This document shows positions 19,269 to 26,544 of a DNA stretch of 64,000 nucleotides, one piece after another. The notes beneath the pieces were generated by a model. It was given only the letters and a program-made list of their open reading frames with translations, had not been told where the DNA came from and searched no databases. The first letter of the stretch is position 1; the number at the start of each line of letters is the position of its first letter. Source of the DNA: Prochlorococcus marinus str. GP2 (GTDB lineage Bacteria; Cyanobacteriota; Cyanobacteriia; PCC-6307; Cyanobiaceae); contig NZ_JNAH01000002.1 in the NCBI RefSeq assembly GCF_000759885.1, positions 1-64,000 of the forward strand, in the 5' to 3' direction. The position numbers and the translations under genes were made by a program.

Positions 19269-19610
19269 ATGCCTTTCCAGAGCACAGTAAACGACTATCA
19301 AACAGTTGCAACCCTGGAAACATTCGGTTTCTTACCACCGATGACCCAGGAAGAAATATATGACCAAATTGCGTACATAATTGCTCAAGGTTGGAGTCCA
19401 GTTATTGAGCATGTTCATCCAAGTGGATGTATGCAAACTTATTGGTCTTATTGGAAACTCCCATTCTTTGGGGAAAAAGATCTTAACTTGATCGTGAGCG
19501 AATTAGAGGCATGCCATAGAGCATACCCTGATCATCATGTAAGAATCATCGGATACGATGCTTACACTCAAAGTCAAGGAACAGCTTTTGTAGTTTTCCA
19601 AGGACGTTAA
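19269..19610 (+). CDS. rbcS: Rubisco small subunit, Form IA
   Basis: The 113-residue small subunit that caps the L8 core of Rubisco. Family features are TVNDYQTVATLETFGFLPPM, QIAYIIAQGWSPVIEHV and the YWSYWKLPFFGEKD and HHVRIIGYDAYTQSQG segments. The short beta-A/beta-B loop of bacterial Form I enzymes is seen. A strong palindrome lies 22 bases after its stop, separating the very highly expressed upstream genes from csoS2. Confidence 0.99.
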   Translation: MPFQSTVNDYQTVATLETFGFLPPMTQEEIYDQIAYIIAQGWSPVIEHVHPSGCMQTYWSYWKLPFFGEKDLNLIVSELEACHRAYPDHHVRIIGYDAYTQSQGTAFVVFQGR

Positions 19611-19632
19611 AGCTACTAATCGTAGTTAATAT

Positions 19633-19660
19633 CTTTCTCCAAAAAATTTTTTGGAGAAAG
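19633..19660 (+). terminator. Perfect 14+14-base palindrome between rbcS and csoS2
   Basis: CTTTCTCCAAAAAA is followed at once by its exact reverse complement TTTTTTGGAGAAAG and then TTTT. The RNA would fold into a stem of up to 12-13 pairs. With the short T-tract it looks like a partial terminator or attenuator within the operon, ending most transcripts after rbcS while csoS2 to csoS4B are read through at lower level. The effect is inferred. Confidence 0.75.
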
Positions 19661-19698
19661 TTTTAAAAAAGTTTTAAAGAATTTCAAACTTGAAGATT

Positions 19699-22008
19699 AT
19701 GTCAAAAAAAACCAGCAGAGAGATTGCACTTGAAAGAAGAAAGGCGATGAGTGATAGCGGTAAAAAAGCTTCTGCTTTTTCTTCAACTACCAAAGATAGA
19801 GTTCGATCTTCTCAAGATATACATATTTCTGGGACTCAGTCTTCTCCTGAAAATCATAATATTTCTAAACCAGCTACAAAACATATTCCAAAAACTCAGG
19901 TAAACAGAAATTCTTCAACATCTTTATCTAGTAAAGAATTAGTAATAGAGAGAAGAAAGGCAATGTCTACCCATGGGAAATCAGCTATAACTTCATCCGA
20001 TAGAACCCGTACTGATGTTAAAAAAGAAAGTGTTAAAAAAGAAAGTCCTGTAAAAATAGTTAAATCAAATATAAATAAAGATAAAGAAAGTCAAGATTCA
20101 ACTAGTACAGAATCTAAGTCCCTAAAACCCAACGTTAAGAGAAGAATTAATCAGAAGAGAAAGCCTATTACTAATACAAGTAGAGATATTGTTTTAGCGA
20201 GAAGAGAAGCTCAATCTAAGCATGGTAAATCAGCAACTAAACAAAATACCAGTGCCGCTTCTTTAGCTAGAAGAGGAGACCCAGATTTAAGTAGCAGAGA
20301 AATTTCTCAAAGAGTGAGAGAGCTAAGAAGTAAAACTGGTGCTACAGGCAAAAAAGGTAATGGTAAATGTAGACCATGTGGTCCAAATAAAAATGGCGCC
20401 AAACAAAATATTGCAGATGCTAGCTGGAAAGTTGGTAAAAGTGAAACTGATTCAGGTCAAATAGTGACTGGAACACAAGCTAATAGATCTGTAAAAACTA
20501 CAGGTAATGAAGCTAGTACATGCAGAACAATTACTGGCACCCAATACATGGGAGCAGAAGTTGTTGATCAATTTTGTCAAGATAGATCAAGTTATAAACA
20601 ACCACTTAGATCTACTGTTACTGCAACAACATCAGGAAATAAAGTGACTGGGAATGAAGTTGGTAGATCTGATAGGGTCACAGGCGATGAGCCAGGGACT
20701 TGTAAAAACCTTACAGGTACTGAATATGTATCTTCTAATCAATCGCAGAAGTATTGTGGTGATGTTCCAAAAAATCCTTCAAAGGTTAAACACAGTACTA
20801 CAACAGATGGATTAAAAGTATCTGGATCACTTCCTGGCAGATCAATCCTAGTTACTGGAGATGAATCAGGTTCTGGACATCAGTTAACTGGAGATCAATA
20901 TCTTGGCTCTGAGCCAAATCCAAAAGGTAAAGCATTTGAAAAAGTAGGTAATTACAACACTCTTAATGGGAATAATGTAACTGGTACAGGGGTTGGAAGA
21001 TCAGATCATATGACAGGTAATGAACATGGGAGTTGCAAGAATGTAACTGGAGATGAGTACATAGGATCTCAACAATATGAGAAGTTTTGCGGTTCAAAAC
21101 CAAAACCAGAAGCTAGAAAAGTGGGTTTAAGCCTTTCTTCAAAGTCAAATTTAATAAGCGGCACTATGACAGGAAGATCAGAAATAGTAACTGGAGATGA
21201 ACCAGGTTCATGCAAAGTTTTAACAGGAACACCATATGCAGGCTTAGATCAGATTAATGAAAATTGTAGTACCGAGATTGCTGAAGATATGAAATCCCGA
21301 TCAACAGTTAATTCTGGGAATAATTCAAATGCCAGACTTACAGGACAGCAACCAGGTATTGGCGGAGTTATGACAGGTGCTAAGAAAGGTGCTTGTAAAA
21401 ATCTAACAGGTACTCCTTATGTTGGTGGAGATCAGCTCTCACAAGCTTGTGATAATCCTCCAAATGATAAGGCTTATGCTAACCCGGAAAAGTCAGCAGG
21501 TAACTCTTGGAAGGAATTCTCTGTTAAATCACCATCAAGAGATAAATATTCTGAAAAAAATACTCAAGGTGTTACGGGTAATGAATATGAAAATGGTTCC
21601 AAGGTGACAGGACCTTTTGATATGGCAGTTGATAAGGTCACTGGGACTGAAAAATTTAGATTTGAACCGAATAAAAATATTACTTATAAACAAAAAATGG
21701 AAATTGAAGAGGCAGACCGTGCTGCAAAGACACCAGAAAAAAGAGTCGCATCAAGGATTACTGGTGAAGGACAATCAGCGGGAAACATAACTGGTGACGA
21801 TTGGGATCGCGGTGATAAGGTAACAGGCACAGAGGGAGCTTCTTCTAGAAAGAGAAATCCATCAAGAGCCGGATTCATGAGTGCAATGCCCCCTATGGAA
21901 GTTAAAAGAAATGACGAAACAGAAAAACCAGATTTCTTGATAACCGGATCAAGTGGTAATACTCGTGAAGGACAACTAGTTACCTTTTCAGGTGGTGCAC
22001 GAGGTTAA
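19699..22008 (+). CDS. csoS2: Carboxysome assembly scaffold CsoS2
   Basis: Disordered repeat protein (769 aa from this ATG) that joins Rubisco to the shell. It has four N-terminal Rubisco-binding repeats of the type SREIALERRKAMSDSGKKA (near 5-24, 76-95, 159-178 and 198-219), six M repeats with VTG/TG and Cys motifs (about 253-293, 313-353, 371-405, 424-464, 483-523 and 543-584), and a C-terminal shell-anchoring region ending ITGSSGNTREGQLVTFSGG. The third M repeat lacks both cysteines. An in-frame TTG at 19690 adds three residues, but the ATG at 19699 gives the usual MSKKTSRE start. Its stop is 3 bases before csoSCA. Confidence 0.97.
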   Translation: MSKKTSREIALERRKAMSDSGKKASAFSSTTKDRVRSSQDIHISGTQSSPENHNISKPATKHIPKTQVNRNSSTSLSSKELVIERRKAMSTHGKSAITSSDRTRTDVKKESVKKESPVKIVKSNINKDKESQDSTSTESKSLKPNVKRRINQKRKPITNTSRDIVLARREAQSKHGKSATKQNTSAASLARRGDPDLSSREISQRVRELRSKTGATGKKGNGKCRPCGPNKNGAKQNIADASWKVGKSETDSGQIVTGTQANRSVKTTGNEASTCRTITGTQYMGAEVVDQFCQDRSSYKQPLRSTVTATTSGNKVTGNEVGRSDRVTGDEPGTCKNLTGTEYVSSNQSQKYCGDVPKNPSKVKHSTTTDGLKVSGSLPGRSILVTGDESGSGHQLTGDQYLGSEPNPKGKAFEKVGNYNTLNGNNVTGTGVGRSDHMTGNEHGSCKNVTGDEYIGSQQYEKFCGSKPKPEARKVGLSLSSKSNLISGTMTGRSEIVTGDEPGSCKVLTGTPYAGLDQINENCSTEIAEDMKSRSTVNSGNNSNARLTGQQPGIGGVMTGAKKGACKNLTGTPYVGGDQLSQACDNPPNDKAYANPEKSAGNSWKEFSVKSPSRDKYSEKNTQGVTGNEYENGSKVTGPFDMAVDKVTGTEKFRFEPNKNITYKQKMEIEEADRAAKTPEKRVASRITGEGQSAGNITGDDWDRGDKVTGTEGASSRKRNPSRAGFMSAMPPMEVKRNDETEKPDFLITGSSGNTREGQLVTFSGGARG
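20017..20046 (+). repeat. 15-base perfect tandem duplication inside csoS2
   Basis: GTTAAAAAAGAAAGT occurs twice back to back in frame, encoding VKKES-VKKES in the disordered linker between the second and third N-terminal repeats. Confidence 0.85.
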
Positions 22009-22011
22009 TTA

Positions 22012-23541
22012 ATGCCTTTAAGAGGACTGGCAAAAGCCAAGAACTTTACATTGGGGCCTACAGCTCCAATGAAAACTTTTACGGAAAATATTCATATACA
22101 AACTAAAGAATCAAATAATTCTCCAAATTCTGGAAAATGTCATAAATTGACTAATAATATCCAAAATGAGAATTTATATAGGTATGAAAGCAAAATAAAA
22201 AGTGATTTTGACGAAATTGTTCCAACTCTAAAGGAAATTGCTCGAATACAACATCATGAAGATTTTATAAGTAAAGCTCAGATAATATCAAGAAAAAATT
22301 TGGGAATAGATCTGCCCTATCATGTATTAGATAAATCTTGGGTTAAACCTCTAGATATGAGAGCTCTATATGCATGGTGTGCTTTTAAACAACATGAAAA
22401 GCTTAGTGATGATTTTTTTAAAAATGATCCACTTGAAGGTGCTTCAGGAAGTAGAGGTGCGGAAGATTTTGAAAAATTTCTTTTAGATTGTGGAATACAT
22501 TTACTTGATATAACTCCTTGTTCAGATGGGCGATTAGCTCATTCAGTTGCTTATGTAATGAGAATACCTTTTAGTTCAGTAAGAAGAAGATCCCATGCTG
22601 GAGCACTGTTTGATATTGAAAATACCGTTAATCGTTGGGTAAAAACTGAACATAAAAGATATAGAGAAAATATCCCTAATGAAGCTCATAAAGATACCAG
22701 ATACTTAAAAGTTGTAACTTATCATTTTAGTTCTGTAGATCCTTTGCATCAGGGATGCGCAGCTCATGGGAGTAACGACGAGTTAGCTGCAAAAGAAGGT
22801 AGAAATAAATTATATGCTTTCAAAGAAGCTGTAGAAAACAGCTTTTGCTGCGGAGCTTCTGTGGATTTAATGTTAATTGGACTTGATACAGACACTGATT
22901 CATTAAAAATACATTTGTCAACAAGAGATGGAGGGATTGATTTAGAAAAAACTATTTCTACTTTAGAAATTTATAATTCAACAATAAACTTTTCACAAGA
23001 GGATGCAGAAAGAGAAATTTGTCAAACAATTTCTAAGCATACTTCAAAAGATAAACTTAGTGGACTGGAAAAATTTATGTATAAATTAATTGTAAATAAT
23101 ATTTCTCAAATTGATTATGTTAAGAGTTTTTATAATGGTTCTTATTATGATATTGGACATGCAGAGAGGTTTATTGGAGTTGGTATAGGTTTCAAAGAAG
23201 TACATCTCAGAAATTTAACTTATTTTGCTCATTTAGATACAGTCGAAGAAGGGGCTCCAGATTTAGATGTAGGAATAAAGATCTTTACTGGGTTAAATGT
23301 TTCTCAAGATCTACCTATTCCAGTAGTGATAAGATTTGATTACTCTGGCAAAGTACCCGGCGCAAAAGAGAGAGCAATAAAAGATTGTGAAAGAGTTAAT
23401 AATGCGATATCAATTAGATATAAAAATTTAGTTGATCAAGGTTTGTTGCATACTTGCTCTACTATTAGAGATAGGGACAACATTCATTCCGCTCAAATTA
23501 TTGGAATGTCTTTAGATAAAAAAACAGAGGAGGCTCACTAG
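22012..23541 (+). CDS. csoSCA: Carboxysomal carbonic anhydrase CsoSCA
   Basis: Epsilon/beta-type carbonic anhydrase (509 aa, formerly CsoS3) that turns bicarbonate into CO2 inside the carboxysome. Zinc ligands C170, H238 and C249 and the catalytic dyad D172/R174 are seen in PCSDGR, TYHF and HQGCAAH; the spacing equals that of the Halothiobacillus enzyme as I recall it. The N-terminal ~55 residues are polar and probably tether it to Rubisco. The C-terminal third is the diverged second CA-like domain. It sits 3 bases after csoS2 and 2 before csoS4A. Confidence 0.97.
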   Translation: MPLRGLAKAKNFTLGPTAPMKTFTENIHIQTKESNNSPNSGKCHKLTNNIQNENLYRYESKIKSDFDEIVPTLKEIARIQHHEDFISKAQIISRKNLGIDLPYHVLDKSWVKPLDMRALYAWCAFKQHEKLSDDFFKNDPLEGASGSRGAEDFEKFLLDCGIHLLDITPCSDGRLAHSVAYVMRIPFSSVRRRSHAGALFDIENTVNRWVKTEHKRYRENIPNEAHKDTRYLKVVTYHFSSVDPLHQGCAAHGSNDELAAKEGRNKLYAFKEAVENSFCCGASVDLMLIGLDTDTDSLKIHLSTRDGGIDLEKTISTLEIYNSTINFSQEDAEREICQTISKHTSKDKLSGLEKFMYKLIVNNISQIDYVKSFYNGSYYDIGHAERFIGVGIGFKEVHLRNLTYFAHLDTVEEGAPDLDVGIKIFTGLNVSQDLPIPVVIRFDYSGKVPGAKERAIKDCERVNNAISIRYKNLVDQGLLHTCSTIRDRDNIHSAQIIGMSLDKKTEEAH

Positions 23542-23543
23542 TT

Positions 23544-23795
23544 ATGTTAATTTGTAAGGTTCTAAAACCACTTGTTTCTACCAATAGGATTCCTGGTTTT
23601 GAACATAAACATCTGCAGGTTGTATTAGATGGATCTTCTAATAAAGTTGCAGTAGATGCAGTTGGCTGTAAGCCAGGAGATTGGGTTATTTGTGTTGGAA
23701 GTTCTGCTGCTAGAGAAGCAGCGGGAAGCAAATCTTATCCAAGCGATTTAACGATTGTTGGAATTATTGATCATTGGGATCCTGAAAATTCATAA
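23544..23795 (+). CDS. csoS4A: Carboxysome vertex protein CsoS4A (BMV pentamer)
   Basis: An 83-residue bacterial-microcompartment vertex protein. Pentamers cap the twelve corners of the icosahedral shell. The start MLICKVLKPLVSTNRIPGFEH, GSSAAREAAGSKSYPSDLTIVGIID and a conserved C-terminal DHWD are family features. It starts 2 bases after csoSCA and is followed by its paralogue csoS4B. Confidence 0.97.
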   Translation: MLICKVLKPLVSTNRIPGFEHKHLQVVLDGSSNKVAVDAVGCKPGDWVICVGSSAAREAAGSKSYPSDLTIVGIIDHWDPENS

Positions 23796-23799
23796 AAAA

Positions 23800-23804
23800 G
23801 GAGG
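23800..23804 (+). promoter_or_regulatory. Strong Shine-Dalgarno for csoS4B
   Basis: GGAGG nine bases before the GTG at 23814. Such a full ribosome-binding site is unusual in this AT-rich window, and it decides for the GTG over the in-frame ATG at 23823. Confidence 0.7.
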
Positions 23805-23813
23805 ATAGAAATT

Positions 23814-24062
23814 GTGGAAATTATGAAGGTATTAGGAAGGATGGTATGTACTCAAAGAGTCGCTGGCTTAGGTCATATGAATTTACGAATTTTAGAAAAT
23901 AATAAAGGAAAGAAATTAGTTGCAGTTGATCCTGTTGGCGCTAGAGAAGGTAACTGGGTTTTTACTTCTAGTGGATCTGCCGCTAGATTTGCATGCCCTA
24001 ATCCTGAAGTTCAAACCGATTTAACAATTGGAGGTATTATTGATTATTGGGAGAGTGACTAA
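23814..24062 (+). CDS. csoS4B: Carboxysome vertex protein CsoS4B (BMV pentamer)
   Basis: An 82-residue paralogue of CsoS4A with MKVLGRMVCTQRVAGLGHMNL, SGSAARFACPNPEVQTDLTIGGIIDYW and the same fold. The GTG start at 23814 is chosen because GGAGG lies 9 bases upstream. It is the last shell gene of the operon. The acRAF-like gene follows 74 bases later with a possible promoter of its own. Confidence 0.96.
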   Translation: MEIMKVLGRMVCTQRVAGLGHMNLRILENNKGKKLVAVDPVGAREGNWVFTSSGSAARFACPNPEVQTDLTIGGIIDYWESD

Positions 24063-24104
24063 AAATTTTAACTTCAAAAATTTATTTAGAAACTTTGTTG
24101 AAGG

Positions 24105-24110
24105 TATAGT
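24105..24110 (+). promoter_or_regulatory. Candidate -10 element upstream of the acRAF-like gene
   Basis: TATAGT 26 bases before the ATG of the pterin-dehydratase-like gene, in the gap after csoS4B. It may give this gene a start separate from the long operon. Confidence 0.35.
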
Positions 24111-24136
24111 GTAATTAGTCTTGAGTAAAGAATGTA

Positions 24137-24376
24137 ATGTGGAATGAAAGAGAATCACCTTTGAGGATTGAAAAAAGATTTGAATTTGATCAATACTCAA
24201 AAATTAGTAAATTCATGGGGGAAATTGAGAAATTATGTAAAGAAAGAGATATCTATCCAAATATCAGTTTCGGTAAGAATTTTGTAAGTCTTTCAATATT
24301 TTTAGATAATAAAAAAATATCAGACAAGGAAAAAAACTTTTCAATGGATATTGATAAATTTTATTTAGAACACTAG
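24137..24376 (+). CDS. Pterin-dehydratase-like Rubisco assembly factor (acRAF type)
   Basis: A 79-residue protein of the 4a-hydroxytetrahydrobiopterin (PCD/DCoH) dehydratase fold, recognised by IEKRFEFDQYSKISKFMGEIEKLC, then NISFGKNFVSLSIFL and a final helix. The HHP catalytic motif of true dehydratases is replaced by DIYPN, so an enzymatic role is unlikely. Genes of this kind at the end of alpha-carboxysome operons encode acRAF, reported as a Rubisco assembly factor. Position and the lost motif support that role here. Confidence 0.82.
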   Translation: MWNERESPLRIEKRFEFDQYSKISKFMGEIEKLCKERDIYPNISFGKNFVSLSIFLDNKKISDKEKNFSMDIDKFYLEH

Positions 24377-24382
24377 TCCTTT

Positions 24383-24610
24383 TTAATAATTATTTGGCTT
24401 GGCAATATCTCTTTTGATTAAAGCCATTAAATATGTTGGGGCTTTATATCTACCAGGAAGACATCTATTTAAAGTTTCAAGATGACTCCAACACACTGTC
24501 TTTTCAATATCTTTAACTGAGTTTCCTTTTAAAATTAATAGTCTAAGAGCTTTGCAAAATAAAGGATAACCAGCTTCTAGTTCATCTATATTAAGCTTTG
24601 ATGCTGACAT
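24383..24610 (-). CDS. Small conserved cyanobacterial protein (DUF3136-like)
   Basis: A 75-residue soluble protein with LNIDELEAGYPLFCKALRLL, VCWSHLETLNRCLPGRYKAP and TYLMALIKRDI. I recognise the CWxHLETLNRCLPGRYK signature as a cyanobacteria-restricted family, which I recall as DUF3136. The function is unknown. It converges with the acRAF-like gene 6 bases away, which closes the carboxysome locus. The conserved Cys/Trp/His might suggest ligand or nucleic-acid contact, but nothing firmer can be said. Confidence 0.8.
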   Translation of the reverse strand: MSASKLNIDELEAGYPLFCKALRLLILKGNSVKDIEKTVCWSHLETLNRCLPGRYKAPTYLMALIKRDIAKPNNY

Positions 24611-24695
24611 AGATCAAAGATGAATTATCAATTAATAATCTATACAACAATGGTGCACAATTGGTTCATATTTTAAATTTCTCAATAATTAGAAA

Positions 24696-25088
24696 TTAAT
24701 CTAGAAATGCAACGCAATCTATTTCAACTAAAACTCCTTTTGGTAGAGATGAAACTTCCACACAAGCCCTTGCTGGAGGATTCTCTACATTAAAAAAATC
24801 ACTATATATTTTATTGACAATTTGAAAATTACTTAAGTCTGTTAAGTAGATGGTTGTTTTTATTACATCTTCTATTTTGGCTCCACCAGCTTTAAGAACT
24901 TCTGCGAGATTTTTTAAAACTTGAATAGTTTCCTTCTCTATATCACCTAAACATGTTATTTCGTTTAAATCTGGGTCTATAGCAATTTGACCAGAACAAT
25001 AGATAAAATCCCCAGCTTTTATTGCTTGATTATAGGGTCCTACTGGATCTGGAGCATTTGATGTTTTAATTACTTGTTTGGCGGACAT
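24696..25088 (-). CDS. ridA: RidA-family enamine/imine deaminase
   Basis: A 130-residue RidA (YjgF/YER057c) protein that hydrolyses reactive 2-aminoacrylate-type enamines released by PLP enzymes. It shows DPVGPYNQAIKAGDFIYCSGQIA near 15-37, the catalytic-arginine segment NPPARACVEVSSLPKGVLVEIDCVA at the C-terminus and the usual homotrimer fold length. It is on the same strand as gloB, 24 bases upstream of it. Confidence 0.96.
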   Translation of the reverse strand: MSAKQVIKTSNAPDPVGPYNQAIKAGDFIYCSGQIAIDPDLNEITCLGDIEKETIQVLKNLAEVLKAGGAKIEDVIKTTIYLTDLSNFQIVNKIYSDFFNVENPPARACVEVSSLPKGVLVEIDCVAFLD

Positions 25089-25112
25089 TTGTTTAATAAG
25101 ATACCTATCTAT

Positions 25113-25853
25113 TTAAACCCATAAATCTTTATTTGCTCTTAAAAAAGTAAATTCTTCTAAATTTTTTGCTCTTAAGAAAAGGTTTATTTTCATCTCTTCT
25201 TCAAGTAAAAATGGAATTGTCAATTCATTAAGAGAAAGTTTTTTTTCAACTTCCGAAAGTTTATTTTTTATATTTTGATCTTTTGGCTTGAGATTCAATG
25301 CCCACAATATATTTGCTTTTGTATATTCATGTGCACAATATATGAGAGTATTTTTTGGTAGTGATTTGATCCTTTCGAGTGAAGAATACATTTGTTGATA
25401 AGTTCCCTCAAAAATTCTTCCACAGCCTCCAGAAAATAATGTGTCACCAATAAAAATAACAGGATTTCCTCCATTTATAAAGAAAGCAATATGTGAGCTT
25501 GTATGTCCTAATACTTCAATTATTTTTACTTCTTCACCTAAAATATTCAAAGTTTCTCCGTCTTCTACAGATACATTTTGCAAAGGTATTCGCTTTTTTT
25601 CTTTAGAGGAAGCAATTACCTTTACATTTGGCCATTTTTCAATAAGAGACTTCGTCCCTCCAATATGGTCTGAATGGTGATGAGTTTGTAAAATAGCTTC
25701 TAATTGAAAATTGTTTTCATCTATATATCTAATTACTGGTTCGTGAACAGATGGATCTACAACCACAACGGATTTATCTTTTACCCATAACCAAATGACA
25801 TTATCACTTAAAACTCTAAGTCCGATTATATTTCGAGCTTTATTAAATTCCAT
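25113..25853 (-). CDS. gloB: Hydroxyacylglutathione hydrolase (glyoxalase II)
   Basis: Metallo-beta-lactamase-fold enzyme (246 aa) that hydrolyses S-lactoylglutathione. The binuclear metal motif [10 protein letters not shown] lies at 57-66, with further His/Asp ligands in [12 protein letters not shown] and [13 protein letters not shown] and the glutathione-site YCAHEYT segment. I use the ATG at 25853 ([15 protein letters not shown]), which matches the family N-terminus. The frame stays open to 26024, but that would run through the start of the divergent hisG, so the longer form is unlikely. Confidence 0.93.
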   Translation of the reverse strand: MEFNKARNIIGLRVLSDNVIWLWVKDKSVVVVDPSVHEPVIRYIDENNFQLEAILQTHHHSDHIGGTKSLIEKWPNVKVIASSKEKKRIPLQNVSVEDGETLNILGEEVKIIEVLGHTSSHIAFFINGGNPVIFIGDTLFSGGCGRIFEGTYQQMYSSLERIKSLPKNTLIYCAHEYTKANILWALNLKPKDQNIKNKLSEVEKKLSLNELTIPFLLEEEMKINLFLRAKNLEEFTFLRANKDLWV

Positions 25854-25893
25854 TGTTAACTTAGAATGAAGAATCTTCGGAAGAAATTGATCT

Positions 25894-26532
25894 ATGTTTA
25901 CTATAGCTTTACCAAAAGGAGCTCTGTTAAAAGATTCAATTTCAACTTTTAAAAGAGTTGGGTTAGATTTCTCAGATGCGTTGGACGAAAATAACAGATC
26001 ATTAACCTTTGAATCAAATTGCAAACGGGCAAAAGCTTTATTAGTAAGAAATGGAGATGTTCCTGTTTATGTAAGTTATGGTCAGGCTGATTTAGGTATT
26101 GTTGGGTATGACGTTTTACGAGAATCTGAATTAAAAGTTGCAAAGTTATTAGATTTAGGATTTGGGGGCTGTCACATGTCATTGGCAGTTAAGAAAAATA
26201 GCAATTATTCAAAACCAACTGATCTCCCAGCGAATTGTAAAGTAGCAAGTAAATTTATAAAAACAGCAAGATCTTATTTTGATGAATTAAACATTCCTGT
26301 AGAAATAGTTCATTTGACAGGATCAGTAGAGCTTGGACCTATTACAGGTATGGCAGAGGCAATAGTTGATTTGGTTGCAACGGGAAAAACTCTTAAGGAG
26401 AATGGTTTAATTAAAATAGATGATCTTTTCTACTCGACTGCGAGACTAATTGGGAATCCTTTATCTATGAGGTTAGATGATAATCATCTCAGAGATACGA
26501 TTTTATCAATAGAATCTACTAATGTTATATAA
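25894..26532 (+). CDS. hisG: ATP phosphoribosyltransferase, short form (HisG-S)
   Basis: First enzyme of histidine synthesis (212 aa). [15 protein letters not shown], the [12 protein letters not shown] and [27 protein letters not shown] phosphate-loop segments are diagnostic. The protein lacks the C-terminal regulatory domain of long HisG and so is of the short form, which requires HisZ for activity and feedback control; hisZ is not in this window. It is divergent from gloB by 40 bases and followed by an ABC exporter after 12 bases. Confidence 0.96.
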   Translation: MFTIALPKGALLKDSISTFKRVGLDFSDALDENNRSLTFESNCKRAKALLVRNGDVPVYVSYGQADLGIVGYDVLRESELKVAKLLDLGFGGCHMSLAVKKNSNYSKPTDLPANCKVASKFIKTARSYFDELNIPVEIVHLTGSVELGPITGMAEAIVDLVATGKTLKENGLIKIDDLFYSTARLIGNPLSMRLDDNHLRDTILSIESTNVI

Positions 26533-26544
26533 AAGAATAGCTTA

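Noticed and set aside
19981-20060. Programmed frameshift site in csoS2 at the A6G runs
   Set aside because: The A-AAA-AAG heptamers are not in the reading phase needed for a -1 slip.
25854-26024. N-terminal extension of gloB
   Set aside because: The frame is open but overlaps the divergent hisG start and has no homology to glyoxalase II.
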